64,000 nucleotides of DNA from Massilia sp. CF038 (GTDB taxonomy: Bacteria; Pseudomonadota; Gammaproteobacteria; Burkholderiales; Burkholderiaceae_D), in assembly GCF_900129765.1 (NCBI RefSeq), contig NZ_FQWU01000001.1, positions 682,001 to 746,000 on the forward strand. The letters run 5' to 3'. The notes beneath the pieces are model-generated. The model was not told the origin of the DNA. It saw only the letters and a list, made by a program, of their open reading frames with translations, and ran no database searches. Shown one piece after another: positions 63,211-64,000 of this stretch (its first letter is position 1; every line of letters starts with the position of its first letter). A program made the translations under genes and the position numbers.

Positions 63211-64000
63211 CAGAGCTCGTCAAGCCTGAACAGCTGTTCCGCCCCCGGCATCACTTTCACATGCATGGTGCGGTTGCCCACGCTGACATGGCCGATATTG
63301 TCCTTCCACAGGATGGCCGGCTCGGTCCCGTTGGGCACCGGTGCCGTATCAATCAGCAGCACCTTCCCATTGAACTTCTTGGCCAGGCCCAGCACCTGGC
63401 GCCGCACGCCCGCGTAGCCGTCCATGGCCAGCTGGCTGCGTCCCAGCCGGGCCAGAATGCCCGGTTCGTCCGTCAGGATATTCACGTCGCCTTCTGAAAA
63501 CAGCACGATGGCAGTGGCCTTCTTGCGCTTGGCCTGGGCAAACAGCTTGGTCAGCCAGAAGCGGTTGGCCACCGCGCGGTCTTCGAACTCGCTGTTGCGG
63601 CCCGCTTCCGGACGGTAGTGGTTATTGTCGGCCGGGAGATTGATCGTGGCATACAGCACGCTGCCCACCATCCACTCCGCATTCTCGGCATAGCTGCGGT
63701 ACCTGGTGTTGGTGGACAGACGCGAGAACGTCGGCAACACCACGCCGTGCCCATTCTGGTCTTCGTACAGCAGTTCGCGCAGCCGGTTCAGGCGCTCGAT
63801 CGCCGCGCTCTTGCCCGCACTGTTGCGGCATGCACTCCAGTCGCTTGCTGCAGGCAGCACCACCACCGGGTGCAGCGGGTCGTCGAGCATGTCGCGCCGG
63901 CGCGTGTAAAGTTCATCGGTGCACGGCTCCTTGCTGCCCTTGATACCGGTGACCAGCACAAAATCGAGACCCGGCCTGCGCGTGCGCGCCACCGCCTGCT
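63210..64000 (-). CDS. Metallophosphoesterase-like protein, N-terminus beyond window, metal ligands apparently lost
   Basis: At least 263 residues; the frame stays open to the window edge, so the N-terminus is missing. The pattern GIKGSKEPCTDELYTRRRDML...HPVVVLPAASDWSACRN...ERLNRLRELLY resembles calcineurin-like phosphoesterases of the type GDIKGGxEPCxDELF...PGDNEWxDC, but GD reads TG and GDNEW reads AASDW. NNHYRPEAGRN follows. It may be a pseudoenzyme. The 3' end is duplicated in the intergenic repeat. Confidence 0.65.
   Translation of the reverse strand, partial: QAVARTRRPGLDFVLVTGIKGSKEPCTDELYTRRRDMLDDPLHPVVVLPAASDWSACRNSAGKSAAIERLNRLRELLYEDQNGHGVVLPTFSRLSTNTRYRSYAENAEWMVGSVLYATINLPADNNHYRPEAGRNSEFEDRAVANRFWLTKLFAQAKRKKATAIVLFSEGDVNILTDEPGILARLGRSQLAMDGYAGVRRQVLGLAKKFNGKVLLIDTAPVPNGTEPAILWKDNIGHVSVGNRTMHVKVMPGAEQLFRLDEL

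Overview
The window is high-GC bacterial chromosome with dense, short-spaced genes. The protein families and local orders (dapA-bamC, pyrG-kdsA-eno-ftsB, hslO next to a gamma carbonic anhydrase, htpX/Sua5/site-2 protease/trpS, imuA-imuB with dnaE2) point to a betaproteobacterium, most likely Burkholderiales and probably an Oxalobacteraceae member of the Massilia/Telluria/Duganella type. The family-level call is by familiarity and not by a search. No rRNA, tRNA, CRISPR array, insertion sequence or prophage was recognised.

Layout. 0-7.4 kb, minus strand: a translationally coupled run (SWIM zinc finger, DUF5691, MoxR-type AAA+ ATPase, DUF5682, VWA protein), similar in content to the E. coli yehLMPQ genes, preceded by a DUF4124 protein. 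7.5-10.8 kb: ADP-ribosylglycohydrolase, pirin, OsmC, cupin and a small membrane protein. 11-13.2 kb: imuA-imuB behind a LexA box; their partner dnaE2 sits 10.5 kb away at 23.7 kb behind its own LexA box. In between are a WD40 protein, an MscS channel, an alpha/beta hydrolase, an Hsp20 gene with a ROSE-like leader, a DegQ-type protease with a two-component system, and a PhzF-like protein. 26.8-31.9 kb: RDD protein, a chitinase that appears frameshifted, PRC-barrel protein, secreted hydrolase, small secreted protein.

32-38 kb is core metabolism and division (pyrG-kdsA-eno-ftsB) running into a DCC/membrane/DUF4166 gene group. 38-42.7 kb has two RcnB-like genes with matching promoters, lipoproteins, an ArsR-type regulator with two small membrane proteins, a KTSC protein and a secreted unknown. 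42.7-45.8 kb has a SUMF1-fold secreted protein and a LytTR two-component system that share an upstream DNA element. 46-48 kb holds an unusual two-gene module: a multi-span membrane protein whose C-terminus and a small downstream protein whose N-terminus carry the same short G/N-rich motif. 48-64 kb is a mixture of housekeeping genes (hslO, htpX, Sua5/YciO, site-2 protease, trpS, dapA, bamC, ribosomal oxygenase, FKBP/SlyD), a pectate-lyase-like protein and several unknowns.

A dispersed long inverted repeat (arms read roughly TCGTCCTCGCGNAGGCGGGG... and its mirror) occurs at least seven times between genes; the last two copies form a 123-bp tandem duplication that also copied the 3' end of the neighbouring gene. 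The strongest candidates for something undescribed are the 46-48 kb motif-sharing pair, the ROSE-like thermometer, the palindromes upstream of the frameshifted chitinase, the twin RcnB promoters and the element shared by the LytTR operon and the SUMF1-fold gene.
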